Source: Sinomonas humi (GTDB taxonomy: Bacteria; Actinomycetota; Actinomycetes; Actinomycetales; Micrococcaceae). Taken from it: a DNA stretch of 64,000 nt. Position numbers and translations under genes: made by a program. Of the stretch, positions 26,697 through 36,137 are shown one piece after another. Every line of letters begins with the position of its first letter. Position 1 is the stretch's first letter. The stretch is taken from NCBI RefSeq assembly GCF_000802235.1, contig NZ_JTDL01000089.1, positions 27,589-91,588 of the forward strand, given 5' to 3'. The notes under the pieces were generated by a model. It was given only the letters and a program-made list of their open reading frames with translations, was not told where the DNA came from and did no database searches.

Positions 26697-29600
26697 GCAT
26701 CGCGACCATGCTCCCGCTCGACGACCAGATCAACCCGGGACAGTTCAGGCTGACCCAGGTCCAGATCGTCAATTGGGGCACGTTCCACGGTGCGCACAGG
26801 ATGCACGTGGACCGCGCGGGCACCCTCCTGACGGGCAACTCGGGGGTCGGCAAGTCGACGCTCTTCGATGCGATCGCCCGGGTGTTCGACGCCCGGCCGC
26901 GCTCGAACGAGGCGGCAGCGGCGCGGACCGGCCAGAGCGAGGACCGGCGTACGACCTTCACGTACATGCGCGGGAAGGTCGGCGATGTGGCCGTCGGCGA
27001 GAGCCAGGCCAGTGCGTTCCAGCGCCCCGGCGCGACGTGGAGCGCGATCGCCCTCACGTTCGACAACGCCGCCGGCACCCGCCACACGCTCACGGCCCTG
27101 TTCGACCTGCCGAAGAACGGCACCGAATCGAGCCTCGGGCGCTTCTACCTCATCGACCAGGCCCCGCTCGACGTCCACGCCATCGAGGGCATCGCCGACC
27201 GGCGGTTCACGCGCGGGGCGCTCGAAGCGCTGTTCCCCGGCGCCCAGGTGTTCGACGTCCACAAGAATTTCGCCGAGCGCTTCCGCCGCCTCCTCGGCAT
27301 CTCGTCGGACCAGGCCCTTCCGCTCCTGCGGGTCATCCAGGCTGGGAAGGGGCTCGGCGGAAGCGTCAACAGCTTCTTCCGCGACCAGGTCCTCGACCCG
27401 CCGGAGACGCTCGCGGCCGCGGATCAGGTGGTCGAGGAATTCAGCAACCTCATGTCCATACGGCAGCGCCTCGAGGACGTGCGCGAGCAGCGCGACCAGC
27501 TCGCGCCCGTGCCTGCGCTCAACCAGCAGTACGCGCAGGCCCTCCTCGACGCCAACCGCCTCCGCGATCTCTCGGGCGAGGCGTTCGAGCGGGTGCGGCA
27601 GCAGCTCACCGTGGGCGTGCAGGAGCGGATTACGGCACGGGCCGCCGAGGCCGCCCAGTCGAAGGCGGCCGAGCTCGCCGCCGAACGCAAGGTCCGCGAC
27701 GCGCTCGCGAAGGAGCTCCGCGCCCTCGAGGCCGAGTACAACAACGCGGGCGGGAACCAGATCAGCGCCCTCGAGCAGCAGACCGAGAACGCTCGTGTGG
27801 GCCTGCGGCTTCGTCGGGAGGTGGAGGCTGCCGCACGCCAGGGCCTGGACGACGCCGGGTTGCAGCTTCCATGGTCCGCCGAGGGCTGGGCGGCGGCCCA
27901 CGAGGAGGCCGCGGCCGCGACCGAGTCGCTCGAGGGCGATTCCGCAGCTCTGCGAGAGGCGCGCTTCGAGGCCTTCGACGCTCATGCTTCCGCCAAACGC
28001 GACCTCGCCGAAGCCCACCGCGAGCTCGAGTCGATGGCCGTGCGCAAGAGCCTGCTGCCGCCGTCGTCCGTCGAGAACCGCGCCGCGATCGCCGCGGCCA
28101 CCGGCGTCCCCGAGGAAGCAATGCCGTTCGCGGGGGAGCTCATCGACCTCGCGGACGGCCAGGAGAGGTGGCGGCCCGCCGCCGAGCGGGCCCTCCGCTC
28201 GCTCGCGACGACGCTGCTCGTCCCCGGCGAGCACTTCGCCGCCGTCACCCGCTACCTCGACGCCCATACCGTCCGTGGTGCGCTGCGCGCCGTCGACCTC
28301 TCGGTGCCCGTGTCCGGCTCTGCCCAGGCGCTCGCCGACGTGCGCGGCGACGACCTCCTCACGAAGCTCCAGATCCTCGACGGGGAGGCTGGAGACTACG
28401 TGCGCGGCCGCATCGCAACGGAGTTTGCCTACCCCTGCTTGGAGAACCCGGACGAGCTCGCGCTGCTGGACCGGGGGCTGAGCCTCGGCGGCGTCGTGAA
28501 GCGGCACCGGGGCACCGTCGAGAAGGACGACCGGTTCGCTTCGCGCCAGGACTGGGTCCTCGGCTTCGACAATGCGGTGAAGGTCGCCGACCTCACGGCC
28601 CGCATCGCGGAGCTTGAGGCCGCTCTCGCCCGCGCTGCGGAAGCCGCGCAGGCGAGCGAGGACTCGCATCAGGGCATGGCACGCCGTCTCGAGGCTCTTC
28701 GCCGCGTGGCGGCCGACCCGCGGCCTTGGGAAGAAGTCTCTGCCGCCGTCGCCGAGGAGGAACTCCGGCGCGCCGAGAAGCGCCTGGAAGACGCCCGCGC
28801 CGGGCAGGCGGACCTCGAGCCGCTGCGCGCGAAGGTCGAGCGAGCGCGGGCCGACCATCAGGCGTCCACCGAGACAGCGGCCGTCTTCCAGAGTGAGCAT
28901 CGGCATCTCGACGCCGCCGCGTCCTCGGCGGCGCGTCTGCTCGAGGCGGCGCGGGACAAGTTGGCCGAGATGCGGCCCGGGGCGGAGTCCTCCTCGGGAG
29001 ACGAGGCCCTCGTGCCGTACTTCGAAGGTGCCGCCGAGCTCACCGAGCTCCACGCGCTCGACACCCTCGCAGCAGACGTCAGGGCCCGCCTGCTCGAGGA
29101 ACTGCACGCGGCCGAGAGCCGTGGCCAGTCGGCGGCGGAACGGCTCACCCGCATCTTCGAGGCATTCGAGCGGGACTGGGGCCCGGGCGTCTCCGCGGAC
29201 CACGGCGTCTCGGTGGCGGCGGCGAGCGCGTTCGAGGCGCGTTACCACGAGATCGTCTCCGAAGGGCTGCCCACGCAGGAGGCCGAGTTCCGCCGGTTCT
29301 TCCAGCAGCGCACGCACGAATCGTTCAGCACGCTCCTGCATCTGCTCGACGAGGAGCGGCGGGCGATCTCGGCGAGGATCCTGCCGCTCAACAGCATCCT
29401 CGGCGGGGTCGGCTTCCACGAGGGGAGCTACCTCGAGCTCGACATCAAGCAGACCGTTCCAGCCTCGGCGCGGCAGTTCAAGGAGGCCATCGTGTCGGCG
29501 CTCAAGGCGCGGCATGCCGTCGAGACTGCCGAACCCGCCCGAGAGGATGCCCTAGCCGCTCGCTACAAGACGCTCGAGACGCTCGTGAAGCGCCTCGCCT

Positions 29601-30124
29601 CGTCGGCTCCCGAGGATCGGCGCTGGCGGGCTGAGGTCCTGGACGTCCGGACTCACGTGTTCATCTCGTGCAAGGAGCACCGTGCCGTCAGCCTTCCGGG
29701 CGGCCAGACGCGGGACGAAGTGTTCGTCCACTCCGACACCGGCAGCATGTCCGGCGGCGAGCGGCAGCGCTTCACGGCGTTCATCATGGCCGCGGCGCTC
29801 AGCTACCAGCTCGGCATCGCCGAGCAGGGCTTCACGACGTACGGCACCGTGATGATGGACGAGGCCTTTGTGCTGGCATCCGAGGAGTTCGCAGGGGCGG
29901 GGATCTCGGCGCTGCACGAATTCGGGTTCCAGCTCCTGCTCGCCGCACCCGAGAACGTCATCGACCTCTCACGGCACCTCGGTTCCGTGACGGAGATCCT
30001 CCGCGACCGCCGGACCAACCGTTCGGGGCTCCTCGAGGGCCTCGGAAAGGCTCGCGAGGAGGGCGAGGGAAGCCCGCTTTCGCAGGCCAACCCCGTGGAC
30101 ATCGTGCTCCGCACGCCCGTGTAG
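26693..30124 (+). CDS. jetC: JetC/MksB-like SMC ATPase
   Basis: The 1143-residue SMC-type ATPase of a Wadjet/MksBEF complex. Walker A is [17 protein letters not shown] (about residues 45-61), in the N-terminal head. Two long coiled-coil regions (about 280-450 and 640-900) flank a hinge-like region (about 455-620, [19 protein letters not shown]). The C-terminal head holds the ABC signature MSGGERQRF (about 1019) and Walker [15 protein letters not shown] (about 1055). All ATP-binding motifs are intact, so the motor should work. JetABC loads on DNA and extrudes loops; in defence systems the JetD nuclease then cuts small circular DNA. No jetD follows: the next gene is an unrelated MFS pump with its own promoter. 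Confidence 0.92.
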   Translation: MSIATMLPLDDQINPGQFRLTQVQIVNWGTFHGAHRMHVDRAGTLLTGNSGVGKSTLFDAIARVFDARPRSNEAAAARTGQSEDRRTTFTYMRGKVGDVAVGESQASAFQRPGATWSAIALTFDNAAGTRHTLTALFDLPKNGTESSLGRFYLIDQAPLDVHAIEGIADRRFTRGALEALFPGAQVFDVHKNFAERFRRLLGISSDQALPLLRVIQAGKGLGGSVNSFFRDQVLDPPETLAAADQVVEEFSNLMSIRQRLEDVREQRDQLAPVPALNQQYAQALLDANRLRDLSGEAFERVRQQLTVGVQERITARAAEAAQSKAAELAAERKVRDALAKELRALEAEYNNAGGNQISALEQQTENARVGLRLRREVEAAARQGLDDAGLQLPWSAEGWAAAHEEAAAATESLEGDSAALREARFEAFDAHASAKRDLAEAHRELESMAVRKSLLPPSSVENRAAIAAATGVPEEAMPFAGELIDLADGQERWRPAAERALRSLATTLLVPGEHFAAVTRYLDAHTVRGALRAVDLSVPVSGSAQALADVRGDDLLTKLQILDGEAGDYVRGRIATEFAYPCLENPDELALLDRGLSLGGVVKRHRGTVEKDDRFASRQDWVLGFDNAVKVADLTARIAELEAALARAAEAAQASEDSHQGMARRLEALRRVAADPRPWEEVSAAVAEEELRRAEKRLEDARAGQADLEPLRAKVERARADHQASTETAAVFQSEHRHLDAAASSAARLLEAARDKLAEMRPGAESSSGDEALVPYFEGAAELTELHALDTLAADVRARLLEELHAAESRGQSAAERLTRIFEAFERDWGPGVSADHGVSVAAASAFEARYHEIVSEGLPTQEAEFRRFFQQRTHESFSTLLHLLDEERRAISARILPLNSILGGVGFHEGSYLELDIKQTVPASARQFKEAIVSALKARHAVETAEPAREDALAARYKTLETLVKRLASSAPEDRRWRAEVLDVRTHVFISCKEHRAVSLPGGQTRDEVFVHSDTGSMSGGERQRFTAFIMAAALSYQLGIAEQGFTTYGTVMMDEAFVLASEEFAGAGISALHEFGFQLLLAAPENVIDLSRHLGSVTEILRDRRTNRSGLLEGLGKAREEGEGSPLSQANPVDIVLRTPV

Positions 30125-30141
30125 CCTCAGCGGTCCGCGGG

Positions 30142-30147
30142 TAGCGT
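30142..30147 (+). promoter_or_regulatory. -10 box just before the DHA2 pump gene
   Basis: TAGCGT, then 9 nt, then ATG 30157. A very short or absent 5' leader is implied. It separates this gene from the jet operon. Confidence 0.45.
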
Positions 30148-30156
30148 GAGGATGTC

Positions 30157-31596
30157 ATGGCTACGGAAGAGCGCTCGGCGGAGGGAGGCCACGGCTGGCG
30201 AGCCGTCGCCGTCGTCCTCGTGGGAGCCTTCATGGCTCTCCTCGACACCACGATCGTCAATGTCGCGCTGCCGTCGATCCGCACAGGCCTGCATGCCTCG
30301 CCGGCCAGCCTCGAATGGATCGTCTCCGGCTACGCGCTGGCCTACGGACTCGTGCTGGTTCCTGCTGGCCGCATCGGCGATCGGATCGGACACAAGTGGC
30401 AGTTCATTGCAGGCCTCGCACTGTTCACCCTCGCGAGCGTGGCCTGCGGCCTGTCCGCGACACAAGGCCAGATCATTGCCGCGCGCATCGTGCAGGGCGT
30501 TGGCGCGGGAGTGTTCTATCCGGCCATCTCCGCGACGATCCAGCTTTCGTTCACCGGTCACCAGCGGTCCAAGGCCTTCGGGACGATGGGCGCCGTCATC
30601 GGCGTCGCAACAGCGCTTGGGCCCGTCCTGGGCGGTCTCATCATCCAGGCAGCGGGCCCGGTCGACGGCTGGAGGTGGGTGTTCCTCGTCAACCTCTTCG
30701 TCGGAGTGGTCGCGCTGCCGGTGGCCGCCTGGCTCCTGCCGCGGCCGACGGCGCGCACCCGGCGAAGCATTGACCCCGTAGGTTTGGGGCTGCTCACCTC
30801 GGGCCTCCTGCTCGTGCTGATACCGCTCGTCGAGGGACAGCCGAGCGGGTGGCCCCTCTGGACGTACCTTGCCTTCGGGGCGTCGGTTCCTGTGCTGGTC
30901 CTGCTCGCGCTGTGGGAAGTGCGCACCGAGCGGCGGGGCGGTGACGCCCTGCTGAAGCCGAGCCTGCTCTCGCGCTCGTCGTTCTCAGCAGGGGCGGTGT
31001 TCGCGATCGTCTATTTCGCGGGGTTCACGAGCGTCCTGTTCACGCTCTCGATCCTGTGGCAGGTCGGTCTCCAACGGAGTGCTCTGGCGAGCGGGCTGGT
31101 CTTCACGCCGTTCGCGCTGGGCAGCCTGATCGGGGCTTCCAGCAGTGCAAAGCTCTCGGCCCGCCTGGGCCGCATGGTGCTGGTCACGGGGTGCCTTCTG
31201 GTCGCGGCAGGCCTTGCCGGGGTCACGGCGGTGCTCTACCTGACCGCGCCGAGCCCAGGCGGGTGGGAACTGGCGGGCCCACTGATCGTGGCGGGGTTCG
31301 GGAGCGGGATCGTGATCGCGCCGAACCAGGATTTCGTCATGGCCTTCGTCCCGCCGCCTGAAGCCGGGACGGCGAGCGGTACCCTCACGACCGCCCAGCG
31401 CGTCGGCAATGCGGTTGGCATCGCCGTGGTCGGCACCGTGCTCTTCGGCACGGTGAGCGTGCGCCCCGGGCCGGACGGCGTAGCGCGCGCGTTCGCTTCA
31501 AGCGCTCAGCTCGCCATGCTCGTCAGTGTGGCCTTCGTCCTCGTTTCCCTCTTTCTCGTGATCGCTCTCCCGCGGCAGGTTCCGTCCCGCAAGTAG
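30157..31596 (+). CDS. MFS multidrug transporter, DHA2 (EmrB/QacA) type
   Basis: A 479-residue protein with 14 predicted helices. Typical motifs are FMALLDTTIVNVALPSI (motif D1 of helix 1), PAGRIGDRIGHKWQF (motif A), ARIVQGVGAGVFYPAISATI (motif B with Arg) and GAVIGVATALGPVLGG (motif C, the antiporter motif). These define proton-driven drug/H+ antiporters. No regulator is adjacent, though the gene starts only 32 nt after jetC. A GC-rich hairpin begins directly after its stop. Confidence 0.88.
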   Translation: MATEERSAEGGHGWRAVAVVLVGAFMALLDTTIVNVALPSIRTGLHASPASLEWIVSGYALAYGLVLVPAGRIGDRIGHKWQFIAGLALFTLASVACGLSATQGQIIAARIVQGVGAGVFYPAISATIQLSFTGHQRSKAFGTMGAVIGVATALGPVLGGLIIQAAGPVDGWRWVFLVNLFVGVVALPVAAWLLPRPTARTRRSIDPVGLGLLTSGLLLVLIPLVEGQPSGWPLWTYLAFGASVPVLVLLALWEVRTERRGGDALLKPSLLSRSSFSAGAVFAIVYFAGFTSVLFTLSILWQVGLQRSALASGLVFTPFALGSLIGASSSAKLSARLGRMVLVTGCLLVAAGLAGVTAVLYLTAPSPGGWELAGPLIVAGFGSGIVIAPNQDFVMAFVPPPEAGTASGTLTTAQRVGNAVGIAVVGTVLFGTVSVRPGPDGVARAFASSAQLAMLVSVAFVLVSLFLVIALPRQVPSRK

Positions 31597-31624
31597 GCCG
31601 GGGAAGACATCGGCAGGCCCCGGC
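31597..31624 (+). terminator. possible terminator after DHA2 pump gene
   Basis: GCCGGGG (31597-31603) and CCCCGGC (31618-31624) form a perfect 7-bp stem with a 14-nt loop, directly after the stop codon. No T run follows. Confidence 0.4.
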
Positions 31625-31799
31625 AGCGCGCCGGTGAGCCGCCGCGCGCTGTCTCCTCGCGCCGTCGTCCGCCTGCGAAAAGACCGCGAGTTGTCTGGAG
31701 AAGCGGCGAGCCTCTCAGCTTTCACAGAGTTTGCATCGCTAGTGTGGGCCAGCGCGCTTCAGCGGGCGCGCCGTCCTGAAGCCGACCTTAGGGAGCCGC

Positions 31800-33191
31800 A
31801 TGCGGCGCAAGCCTGACACCCAGAGGGACAGCAGCCAGACCAGCGAGCCATGGCATAACCTCTATGGGCAGCTCATCGACCGCGACCGGCGCCGGAAGTT
31901 CCGGCGGCGCAGAACGGTTGTGCTCTCGATGGCCCTCGTAATCGCCCTCGTGGTGGCCGGCGGGGTCTTCGCGCTCACCACCTACATCAGCTTCGAGAAC
32001 GGAGTCCGCCGTTCGGAGGCCCTCACGGGCGGCGCGGGGCTCGACCAGGACGTCAACATCCTCGTCATGGGGCTCGACAGCCGCCTGGACGAGAACGGCA
32101 ACCCGCTCAGCCAAGAGGAGTACGACGCGCTCCACTCGGGCGATTCGTCCGACGGCGGCTACAACAGCAACGTCCTCATGGTCCTGCACGTCCCGAAGGA
32201 CGGAAGCCAGGCGACTGTCATCTCGATTCCCCGTGACGACTACGTGGACCTCGCGGGCTCGCCGGACGGCATCTCGCAGGGCAAGATCAAGCAGGCCTAC
32301 GGCTACGCGATGGATGACGCCATGAAGAAGCTCAAGGCGGATCCCCAGGGCAAGAGCGATTCGCAGATCTACCAGGAAGCGCGCGACGACGGCCGCAAGG
32401 CCGAAATCCAGACCGTTCAGAACTTCCTCAACATCAAGATCGACCACTTTGTCGAGGTCACGATGGGCGCCTTCCTCGACGTCGCGAAGGCGCTTGCGCC
32501 GATCACGGTGTGCCTCCAGGAGGCGACGCAGGACACTTACTCGGGGGCGAACTTCAAAGCCGGCGTGCAGCAGCTCAACGCGCAGCAGGCCGTCGCGTTC
32601 GTCCGGCAGCGCCGCGATACCTCGGGCTCGGGCGTGGCGCTGAGCGATCTCGACCGCGAGCGCCGGCAGCAGGCGTTCATCTCCTCCCTCCTGACGCAGC
32701 TCAAGCAGAAGAGCACGTTCACGGACATCAACAAGATTGAGGGAATCCTCAACGCGGTCAAGGACAAGATGGCCGTGGACCAGTCGCTGAACCTCATCGA
32801 CTTCGGCCTCAAGGCGAAGCAGCTCACGGCGGGCCACCTCCGGTTCGTGACGCTCCCGATCGTGCAGTTCGGCACGTCGGACACCGGCGAATCGGTGAAT
32901 ATCGTGGACAAGGGAGCCATCCAGGCCGAGGTCTCGCAGCTGCTCTCGCCGCAGCCCACCGCGACCCCGACGCCGAGTCCTGCCCAAGGCTCCGGATCGC
33001 AGAATTCGGGTGCCGCGCCAGCCCAGCAGGATTCGTCGGCCCAGCAGGCCCCGGCGCAGCAGGCGCCTGCCCAGCAGGCGCCAGCTGCGCAACCGGCACC
33101 CACGCCCTCACCGTCGTCGTCGAACGGTACCTTCGACGCCGGTGACTGGTCGAGCGTGCTCCAAGGTGGCGGGATACCGTGTGTCAAGTAG
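31800..33191 (+). CDS. LCP-family (LytR-CpsA-Psr) glycopolymer ligase
   Basis: A 463-residue membrane-anchored enzyme that attaches glycopolymers to peptidoglycan on the outside of the cell. After a basic cytoplasmic tail (DRRRKFRRRR), one membrane helix (about 41-63) leads to the LCP domain: VNILVMGLDSR, NSNVLMVLHVPKDGSQATVISIPRDDYV, KIKQAYGYAM and AVAFVRQRRDTSGSGVALSDLDRERRQQAF. The arginines and aspartates that bind the polyprenyl phosphate are present. The C-terminus is a Pro/Gln/Ala-rich linker with four QQAPA-like repeats (about 410-430), then a short tail ending in Cys. GGGAG lies 4 nt before the ATG. Such linkers span the cell wall. Confidence 0.9.
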   Translation: MRRKPDTQRDSSQTSEPWHNLYGQLIDRDRRRKFRRRRTVVLSMALVIALVVAGGVFALTTYISFENGVRRSEALTGGAGLDQDVNILVMGLDSRLDENGNPLSQEEYDALHSGDSSDGGYNSNVLMVLHVPKDGSQATVISIPRDDYVDLAGSPDGISQGKIKQAYGYAMDDAMKKLKADPQGKSDSQIYQEARDDGRKAEIQTVQNFLNIKIDHFVEVTMGAFLDVAKALAPITVCLQEATQDTYSGANFKAGVQQLNAQQAVAFVRQRRDTSGSGVALSDLDRERRQQAFISSLLTQLKQKSTFTDINKIEGILNAVKDKMAVDQSLNLIDFGLKAKQLTAGHLRFVTLPIVQFGTSDTGESVNIVDKGAIQAEVSQLLSPQPTATPTPSPAQGSGSQNSGAAPAQQDSSAQQAPAQQAPAQQAPAAQPAPTPSPSSSNGTFDAGDWSSVLQGGGIPCVK

Positions 33192-33244
33192 CGGCGTTCA
33201 CCTGATCGTCGCCGGGGCGTTGCCTTAGCTTGGCCATCCCTGCC

Positions 33245-33250
33245 TAGAGT
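33245..33250 (+). promoter_or_regulatory. leaderless-type -10 box (SGNH gene 1)
   Basis: TAGAGT, then 6 nt, then GTG 33257, with no ribosome site. Confidence 0.6.
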
Positions 33251-33256
33251 TCCCGC

Positions 33257-34096
33257 GTGGGCGGTAGCGTTCGACGGCGGTATGTCGCCCTCGGGGATTC
33301 CTTCACCGAGGGCGTGGGCGATCGAAACCCAAACCTGCCCAACGGCGTCCGGGGCTGGGCCGACAGGGTCGCCGAGAAGCTTGCAAAGCACGAGAAGGGC
33401 TGGGAGTACGCCAACCTCGCCATCCGTTCCAAACGCCTCCGGCAGATCATCGACGAGCAGCTAGAACCCGCCGTCGCCCTCAAGCCGACCCTCGTGACGC
33501 TCTACGCCGGCGGAAACGACATCCTCGACCTCGGCACGGACATGGACAGGCTTCTTGAGGAGTACTCCGGCCTCGTGGGGCGGCTCGCGGAGACAGGAGC
33601 CACGCTCGTCCTCTTCACGGGCTACGACGTCAAGGTCAACCCTCTTCTCGAGCCCCTCCGGAGGCGCAACTGGCAGTACAACGCGCGCGTACGGGAGCTC
33701 GCGCGTGAACACCAGGCGGTGCTCGTGGACTACTGGTGCTTCGACGAGTACAACGACAAGCGCATGTGGGACACGGATCGGCTTCACATGTCGACTGCGG
33801 GCCACAAGTTCCTCGCGCGCCAAGTCCTCGCCCACCTCGGCGTGCCCACGACGTTCAAGCCGAGGGACTGGGAGCCTATCGCTCCCCGGAACACGCGGGA
33901 GTGGGTTGCAGCTCAGCGGGAGTGGATGAACGACTGGGTCGTTCCGCTCATCGGCCGCAAGCTGCGCGGTGTGACGCTCGGGGACTACCTCCTCCCGCGC
34001 TGGCCCGAACCCGTGAAGGTTCCACGCAAGGGCGGACTGCGGCGTTACGCCCTCGAGCACCCCGAGGTCCTCGAGGGGCGCGCCCTTCTGGGCTGA
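33257..34096 (+). CDS. SGNH/GDSL hydrolase, paralogue 1
   Basis: A 279-residue SGNH-type esterase/lipase-like hydrolase. Block I is YVALGDSFTEGVGD with Ser15. Block III is YAGGNDIL with Asn87. Block V is DTDRLHMSTAG with Asp174 and His177, giving a full catalytic set. There is no signal peptide, so it is cytoplasmic. After the catalytic domain a C-terminal region of about 80 residues (EWVAAQREWMNDWVVPLIGRKLRG) is conserved with the paralogue at 42646, where the triad residues fall at identical positions. The substrate is unknown; acetyl or acyl esters are typical. Confidence 0.87.
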   Translation: MGGSVRRRYVALGDSFTEGVGDRNPNLPNGVRGWADRVAEKLAKHEKGWEYANLAIRSKRLRQIIDEQLEPAVALKPTLVTLYAGGNDILDLGTDMDRLLEEYSGLVGRLAETGATLVLFTGYDVKVNPLLEPLRRRNWQYNARVRELAREHQAVLVDYWCFDEYNDKRMWDTDRLHMSTAGHKFLARQVLAHLGVPTTFKPRDWEPIAPRNTREWVAAQREWMNDWVVPLIGRKLRGVTLGDYLLPRWPEPVKVPRKGGLRRYALEHPEVLEGRALLG

Positions 34097-34158
34097 TCTT
34101 GATTCCTGACCCTGCCGAGGACCGGCAAACTGAGGCCAGTTCTGGATGCTGGACCGAT

Positions 34159-34189
34159 TGCAGCTCGGGCGCCGGGGGGAAACTAGTCT
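34159..34189 (+). promoter_or_regulatory. putative promoter of Bcr/CflA pump gene
   Basis: TTGCAG (34159-34164) and TAGTCT (34184-34189), spaced by 19 bp. The leader is about 40 nt before the ATG at 34234. Confidence 0.4.
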
Positions 34190-34233
34190 GGCAAGGCATC
34201 CCCGAAAGACCTGAGAGGACTCGAGAACCCGAT

Positions 34234-35454
34234 ATGCCGCTGCCTGCCCTGAACCGCGCCGGGAACCTCAGCAGGGCGTGGCTTCTGGTCCTAGCGTTCC
34301 TGGCCATGACTGCGCCGCTCTCGACCGACCTGTACCTGCCCGGGTTCCCCAGAGTCCAGCAGGATTTCGGCGCGAGCGCCTCGGGCGTCCAGCTCACGCT
34401 CACGGGGTTCCTCGTGGGGATGGCATTCGGGCAGCTCGGCTTCGGGGCGATCTCGGACAGACGGGGGCGCCTCGTCCCGCTCCTGTGCGGCAACGTCCTC
34501 GCCCTCGGCTCCTCGGTGCTTGCAGCCCTCGCACCGTCGATCGAGGTGCTCATCGCGGCCCGGCTGCTTCAGGGCCTCGGCGGGGCGGCTGGCGTCGTGA
34601 TTGCCCGCGCGATCATCGTGGACTTGACCCACGGCTCCGAGTCCGCGCGCACGATGAGCCTCATGATGACCGTCGGCGGCATCGCGCCGATCGTCGCGCC
34701 CTCGCTCGGCGCCGTCCTGCAGGGGCCTGTGGGCTGGCGCGGCGTCATGTGGACCCTCGCGGGGCTGTTCGCCCTCATGATGTGCGCCGTCTCCCTCGTG
34801 TTCCGCGAGACGCGCCCTCCCGAAGCACGGCACGGCGCGAGCCTCCTTGGCGGTCTGCGCGCCGTGGTCCGCGAACCCCGCTACCTCCTGTTCGCCGCCC
34901 TGTTCGCCACGACGTTCGCCGTCATGATGACGTACATCTCCGCATCGTCGTTTGTCTATCAGGACGTGATGGGGTTCAGTGCCGTCGGGTACGGCATCGC
35001 GTTCGGGATCAACGCCGTCGGGCTCATCAGCTCGGGCTACATCTCATCGCGCCTCGCGCGGACCGTCGGTCCGCTCGCCACTGTCCGCGTCGCGGTGCCG
35101 CTGCTCCTCGCGTTCAGCGTCCTCACCCTCGTGGTTGCCGTCATGCCCGCCCCCCGATGGCTCCTCGCCGTGCCGATCTGGCTCTCGGTCACGACCGTGG
35201 GCTTCATCATGGGTAACTCGTCCGCGCTCGCGCTCGACGCCGTGCGGCACGTCTCCGGAAGCGGCTCGGCCGGGCTCGGCTTCGCGCAGTTCGTGTTCGG
35301 CGCGGTCGTGTCGCCGCTCTCGGGCATCGGCGGCGCTGGGACGGCCCTGCCGATGGCGATCATCATGACCATTGCGGCCGCGCTCGCAGCGCTGCTCCTG
35401 GCCGCGGCCGCGCTGCGGGCCAGAAGGCGGGCGACGGCGGGGGCCACCCCGTGA
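34234..35454 (+). CDS. MFS drug efflux pump, Bcr/CflA type
   Basis: A 406-residue transporter with 12 predicted helices. MTAPLSTDLYLPGFPRVQQDF in helix 1 is the hallmark of the Bcr/CflA group of DHA1 pumps. GQLGFGAISDRRGRLVPLL is motif A and ARLLQGLGGAAGVVIARAII is motif B. The group exports bicyclomycin, chloramphenicol or sulfonamide-like compounds and, in some cases, dipeptides or cysteine; this one cannot be specified. ATG 34234 is chosen because earlier in-frame starts would prepend a long hydrophilic segment. It converges with the small monooxygenase gene at 35524. Confidence 0.88.
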   Translation: MPLPALNRAGNLSRAWLLVLAFLAMTAPLSTDLYLPGFPRVQQDFGASASGVQLTLTGFLVGMAFGQLGFGAISDRRGRLVPLLCGNVLALGSSVLAALAPSIEVLIAARLLQGLGGAAGVVIARAIIVDLTHGSESARTMSLMMTVGGIAPIVAPSLGAVLQGPVGWRGVMWTLAGLFALMMCAVSLVFRETRPPEARHGASLLGGLRAVVREPRYLLFAALFATTFAVMMTYISASSFVYQDVMGFSAVGYGIAFGINAVGLISSGYISSRLARTVGPLATVRVAVPLLLAFSVLTLVVAVMPAPRWLLAVPIWLSVTTVGFIMGNSSALALDAVRHVSGSGSAGLGFAQFVFGAVVSPLSGIGGAGTALPMAIIMTIAAALAALLLAAAALRARRRATAGATP

Positions 35455-35523
35455 ACGACGCCGTCGCCTTCCGCGGTGGCTGGGCGGACGACGACGGCGG
35501 GGCGGCGACCCGGAGCGTGAGGG

Positions 35524-35922
35524 CTACTGCCCGAGATCGGCGATATTGAAGCTCCACAGTTCTGCAGAGACGCCGACGGGTCGCTGGCGTTCCTGGGCTC
35601 CGCCTTCTGCGGCCGCCGCGGTCTCGGCACCGGCCGCTGCGCCACCGCCGGCGGCACCCCCTCCGGAGCCACCCTCGCCGCCGCCCGGCCGGCCGTGGCC
35701 GTGCCCGAACGATGCCGAGTTCCGCCACGCCTCGTAGCTCTCCTCGTCGGCCCACCGGGTCACGACGAGCCACACGTTCCGGCCGTCGCTCGGCTGGAGG
35801 AGCTCGAAGCCCTCGAACCCGGGTTGGCCGTCCACGGCGTTCGCGCGGCCGGCGAAGCGGCGGGCGAGTTCGTCGCCGGAGTCGGCGGGCACGGTGATGG
35901 CGTTGATCTTGACGATGCTCAT
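35524..35922 (-). CDS. antibiotic-biosynthesis-monooxygenase (ABM)-domain protein
   Basis: A 132-residue protein. The N-terminal 70 residues form an ABM ferredoxin-like domain: MSIVKINAITVPADSGDELARRF, GQPGFEGFELLQPSDG and VWLVVTRWADEESYEAW. This resembles heme-degrading HmoB/IsdG-like or quinol monooxygenases. It is followed by a Gly/Ala-rich insert (about 80-115, GGGEGGSGGGAAGGGAAAG) and a short conserved end. The insert may be a flexible linker or slippage product. The reverse strand has CAGAAT 7 nt before the ATG, suggesting a leaderless start. Heme-ligand residues were not verified. Confidence 0.75.
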   Translation of the reverse strand: MSIVKINAITVPADSGDELARRFAGRANAVDGQPGFEGFELLQPSDGRNVWLVVTRWADEESYEAWRNSASFGHGHGRPGGGEGGSGGGAAGGGAAAGAETAAAAEGGAQERQRPVGVSAELWSFNIADLGQ

Positions 35923-36099
35923 GCTGACCATTCTGGCAGCCGTGCAGCGCAGGAAGTCACCCTCTCGCGGAGAAGTCACCCGCGAGCGAACTTCTCTGCG
36001 AGAACGTAACTTGAAGGTCGGGCGCGCCGCCACTACGGCGCCAGCGCGCCGCCGCTACGCCCGCTACGCGCCCGCAACCCCTCGGCCGCGCGCCGCGGC

Positions 36100-36105
36100 T
36101 ACACT
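36100..36105 (+). promoter_or_regulatory. -10 box of GNAT-AAA gene
   Basis: TACACT, then about 20 nt, then a good Shine-Dalgarno AAAGGAG (36123-36129) and ATG 36138. This gene has a normal leader, unlike many in the window. Confidence 0.5.
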
Positions 36106-36137
36106 CGGCACCAGTCGCAGCGCAAAGGAGCACCCGC

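Noticed and set aside
26651..29515. 954-codon reverse frame opposite jetC
   Set aside because: It is a GC-bias mirror frame of a clearly recognised SMC gene, with no family features.
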